DNA from: Rossellomorea vietnamensis
Lineage (GTDB): Bacteria; Bacillota; Bacilli; Bacillales; Bacillaceae_B
Assembly: GCF_025398035.1 (NCBI RefSeq)
Contig: NZ_CP104558.1
Span: 1,612,001-1,676,000 of the forward strand
Length of the DNA stretch: 64,000 nucleotides
Direction of reading: 5' to 3'
The notes under the pieces are model-generated. The model was not told the DNA's origin. It ran no database searches and worked only from the letters and a program-made list of their open reading frames with translations. Numbering within the stretch: position 1 is the stretch's first letter; every line of letters begins with the position of its first letter. A program made the position numbers and the translations under genes. Below are positions 61,613 through 64,000 of the stretch, piece after piece.

Positions 61613-62650
61613 TTGTTTCTAGCATGGAAAGAAATCCGCTATGCCAAAATGAAGTTCTTATTGATCACAGGCATCATCACACTGATCACAAGTCTCGTCT
61701 TGTCAATATCCGGGCTTGCCAACGGCTTATCCGTTGATAATGCCTCTGCTATTAAACATTTGTCTGCAGAAACATATATTGTTGAAAAAAGCGACTCGCA
61801 TCAGCTTGAGCGATCAAATATGACGACTGCTGATAGATCCACCGTAAAAGGAGGCTCTCCACTGGCATTGAAGATGGTCGAAATTACTCATGAAGGGGAA
61901 GCCGTGAATATCAGCCTCTTTGCCTTAGATCCAACCAGCACTTTCATGCCGGACGCAGAAGAAAGTGTGAAACTCGCCCCTTACGAGGTACTTGCGGATC
62001 CTGGCTTACTAAAAGAAGGATATCAGTCCGGAGACTCTTTCACGTACCAAGGGAAAACATGGATCATTAAGGGTTTTACAAAAAAACGTTTCAGCTACGG
62101 CCATACCCCGGCCATGTTCACCTCGATGGAAACGTGGAAAGATCTCCATGGAGATGATCTTACGTATCAGGCACTCCTTTTCACCAATAAGGGTGGAGTG
62201 GACATTCCTTCCAAACTGGAAGCAGCACCAAAAGAGGATATTCTGTCAAACGTACCGGGTTATTCGGCGGAACAGGGCTCTTTAAAGATGATGGTCATCT
62301 TTCTGCTCATCATTTCGGCGGTTGTCCTGGCAACGTTCTTCTATGTCATGACCTTGCAAAAGCTTCATCAATACGGTGTACTGAAAGCGATCGGAGCAAA
62401 GGCAGGCATTCTTCTACGAGCCCTGTTTCTTCAGATATCCATTCTTGCCGCACTTGGGATCCTGGCAGGCAATACCCTTACGTACGGATTGACACAACTC
62501 ATTCCAGGAGGCGTCCCGTTTGAATTATCCTCTGGCATGATCCTGTTAAACAGCGGATTGATTTTGGTCATGGCATGGATCGGTTCACTCCTGTCCTTTA
62601 GGAGCATTATGAAAGTAGACCCATTAGAAGCAATCGGAGGGGTGAAATAA
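61613..62650 (+). CDS. hrtB: Haem efflux ABC permease
   Basis: A 345-residue FtsX/MacB-type permease: one N-terminal helix (about 15-34), a large extracellular domain, and three C-terminal helices with LHQYGVLKAIGAKAGILL between them. TTG 61613 is preferred: it follows AAGGTGAT at good spacing, begins MFLAWKEI like other HrtB proteins, and suits the predicted transcript start near 61586. ATG 61592 (352 residues) remains possible. It pairs with HrtA, 1 nt downstream, to pump haem or haem-related toxic molecules out of the membrane. Confidence 0.85.
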   Translation: MFLAWKEIRYAKMKFLLITGIITLITSLVLSISGLANGLSVDNASAIKHLSAETYIVEKSDSHQLERSNMTTADRSTVKGGSPLALKMVEITHEGEAVNISLFALDPTSTFMPDAEESVKLAPYEVLADPGLLKEGYQSGDSFTYQGKTWIIKGFTKKRFSYGHTPAMFTSMETWKDLHGDDLTYQALLFTNKGGVDIPSKLEAAPKEDILSNVPGYSAEQGSLKMMVIFLLIISAVVLATFFYVMTLQKLHQYGVLKAIGAKAGILLRALFLQISILAALGILAGNTLTYGLTQLIPGGVPFELSSGMILLNSGLILVMAWIGSLLSFRSIMKVDPLEAIGGVK

Positions 62651-62651
62651 G

Positions 62652-63305
62652 ATGACATCCATTTTAGAATTAAACGGAGTTACGAAGACATACAAACAGG
62701 GACATGAACGTCTCACGGTACTTGATCATATTTGCATGAAAGTCAATAGTGGGGAGTTCGGTGCGATACTTGGTCCGTCCGGTTCGGGGAAAAGCACTCT
62801 CCTTTCCATCATCGGGGCGTTGACCAGCCCCACAAGTGGTGAGGTGACTCTAAACGGAAGGAATGTTCATGACATGACCGGAAAAGAACAAACGGCTCTT
62901 CGCCTGAAGGAAATCGGCTTCATCTTCCAACAATCGAACCTGGTTCCTTTCTTAACAGTGGAAGAACAACTGTTACTCGTAGGGAAGCTTACCAAGCATA
63001 AGGACCACCTGCAGGAACGGGCATTGGAATTATTGTCTCACCTTGGACTTAAAGAACGGAAAGCTCATTATCCTGAACAACTCTCCGGAGGCGAACAGCA
63101 ACGGGTCGCCATCGCCCGTGCCCTCATGAATGAACCGAAGCTGATCCTTGCCGATGAACCCACAGCAAGCCTTGACCGGGAACGGGGAAAATCCGTTGTG
63201 GAATTATTGGTAAAAGAAACGAAGGAAAGGAATATCGCCACCATCATGGTCACCCATGATGAGTCGATGATCGGGGAGTGTGATTGGGTTTATCGGATGG
63301 GATAG
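62652..63305 (+). CDS. hrtA: Haem efflux ABC ATPase
   Basis: A 217-residue MacB/LolD-type ATPase: Walker [10 protein letters not shown] (41-49), Q-loop [12 protein letters not shown], signature [15 protein letters not shown], Walker [13 protein letters not shown] and the H-loop VTHDESM. GGAGGGG lies before the ATG within the hrtB end. Gene order hssR-hssS-hrtB-hrtA in one direction differs from the divergent layout in S. aureus. Confidence 0.87.
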   Translation: MTSILELNGVTKTYKQGHERLTVLDHICMKVNSGEFGAILGPSGSGKSTLLSIIGALTSPTSGEVTLNGRNVHDMTGKEQTALRLKEIGFIFQQSNLVPFLTVEEQLLLVGKLTKHKDHLQERALELLSHLGLKERKAHYPEQLSGGEQQRVAIARALMNEPKLILADEPTASLDRERGKSVVELLVKETKERNIATIMVTHDESMIGECDWVYRMG

Positions 63306-63310
63306 GAAAG

Positions 63311-63345
63311 AAGCGTGCCCGGTAAGAACCAGGCACGCTTTTTTT
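63311..63345 (+). terminator. Terminator of the hrtBA operon
   Basis: AAGCGTGCC/GGCACGCTT (63311-63319 with 63332-63340) with a 12-nt loop, followed by at least five more T. Confidence 0.8.
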
Positions 63346-63356
63346 ATGTTGCGAAA

Positions 63357-63426
63357 CCTATCCATCACAAGGTGGATAGGTCAGCTTGTAGACAAAGTCT
63401 AAGAATTAGACCAAGTCTACAAGCTT
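63357..63426. repeat. Inverted repeats at the left end of the insertion sequence
   Basis: Two hairpins: CCTATCCA/TGGATAGG (63357-63380) and AGCTTGTAGAC/GTCTACAAGCT (63383-63393 with 63415-63425), the latter followed by a T-run and then TATAAT (63433-63438). One may shield the transposase gene from outside transcription. The exact terminal repeat cannot be fixed without the right end. Confidence 0.5.
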
Positions 63427-63470
63427 TTTTTGTATAATAGAAAGGAATAAAGCTTTTGTGGGGGATAAAA

Positions 63471-64000
63471 ATGTTATCAAAACACACTAAAGAAGGAAGA
63501 AATCAAATTGAAATGGTTGCGCTAGATGAACTTGTTCCTGAGGATCATCTAGTTAGGAAAGTTGAACAAGCGATTGATTTTGAATTTATTTATGACTTAG
63601 TAGAAGATAAATATTGTTTAGACAATGGGCGGCCTGGTATTGATCCCGTTGTTCTCATTAAAATGGTCTTTACCCAATACCTCTTTGGCATACGCTCCAT
63701 GCGTCAAACCATCAAAGAAATCGAAACCAACGTTGCTTATCGATGGTTTATTGGGTATTCGTTCAAAGAGAAAATCCCTCACTTTTCAACCTTCGGTAAA
63801 AACTACGTTAGGCGCTTCCACGATACGGATCTCTTTGAACAAATTTTCTACCGCATTTTGAAAGAAGCGATGACCAAAGGATTGGTGGATCCATCCGTTG
63901 CGTTTATAGATTCTACTCATGTAAAAGCGAATGCGAATAAGAAGAAATTCGAAAAGAAAATAGCCCGAGTCGAAACTAGAACGTATCAGGATCAGCTGGA
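63471..64000 (+). mobile_element. IS1182-family transposase gene (3' part beyond the window)
   Basis: The first 176 codons of a transposase run off the right edge, open throughout. The N-terminal DUF772 domain has VPEDHLVRKVEQAIDF, GRPGIDPVVLIKMVFTQYLFGIRSMRQTIKEIETNVAYRWFIG, and the first DDE aspartate is probably in FIDSTHVKANANKKK. This is the usual layout of IS1182-type elements. The base composition is visibly more AT-rich than hrtA before it. The frame is intact as far as seen. Confidence 0.85.

Overview
The window reads as chromosomal DNA of a Gram-positive, spore-forming Bacillaceae (Bacillus/Rossellomorea-like; the genus is an inference). Reasons: AAGGAGG-type ribosome sites with ATG/GTG/TTG starts, close counterparts of Bacillus subtilis genes (adeC, floT, sqhC, gltA/gltB, yngK, yunD, yfkO, clpP, glcD/glcF, mnmH), a guanine-class riboswitch, a sigma-W-like promoter and a KinB-like kinase. 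No rRNA, tRNA, prophage or CRISPR array was seen. The only mobile gene is an IS1182-type transposase cut by the right edge.

Layout. 1-6.7 kb (minus strand): a truncated GlcD-type FAD oxidase, threonine-aldolase-like lyase, secreted hydrolase, YunD nucleotidase, a DUF4397 surface protein translationally coupled to a class F sortase, and a DinB protein. 6.8-8.7 kb: guanine riboswitch and adeC. 8.9-15.6 kb: flotillin, an OppBC-like permease pair without partners, a lipoprotein, and a membrane protein followed by an RNPP/NprR-like regulator and a small membrane protein. 15.6-19.9 kb: a dimethylamine-monooxygenase-like set behind squalene-hopene cyclase. 20-25.3 kb: DUF2161 nuclease-like protein, NagP-type PTS, and a second OppBC-like pair with an ArsR-type regulator. 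25.8-33.5 kb: glutamate synthase and mnmH. 33.8-36.9 kb: yngK, cysteine dioxygenase, EamA exporter. 37.1-45.0 kb: two divergent operons with a cellobiose/lactose-family PTS, GH4 glycosidase, RpiR regulator, MupG, sugar kinase and AnmK, which together look like a cell-wall amino-sugar salvage locus. 45.1-47.9 kb: glcD-glcF. 48-53 kb: PanE-like reductase, methyltransferase, split feoB with feoA, GNAT. 53.4-59.3 kb: nitroreductase, HTH-PAS regulator with sensor kinase, C45 hydrolase, ECF sigma-clpP operon. 59.5-63.3 kb: hssR-hssS-hrtB-hrtA haem sensing and efflux.

The most interesting non-coding signals are three families of short intergenic direct repeats with regular spacing (25 nt for TCAGCWGCTGA, 20-21 nt for GACGCAA, 21 nt for GTCGATA), a dispersed palindromic family (GAGGGACGGACCT, 12 copies), and a GAAAT-N3-ATTTC dyad found both in the divergent promoter region of the MupG/AnmK/RpiR locus and in front of yngK. 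The last suggests one regulator linking peptidoglycan glycan cleavage to amino-sugar uptake. An HssR-like direct repeat sits exactly in front of hrtB.
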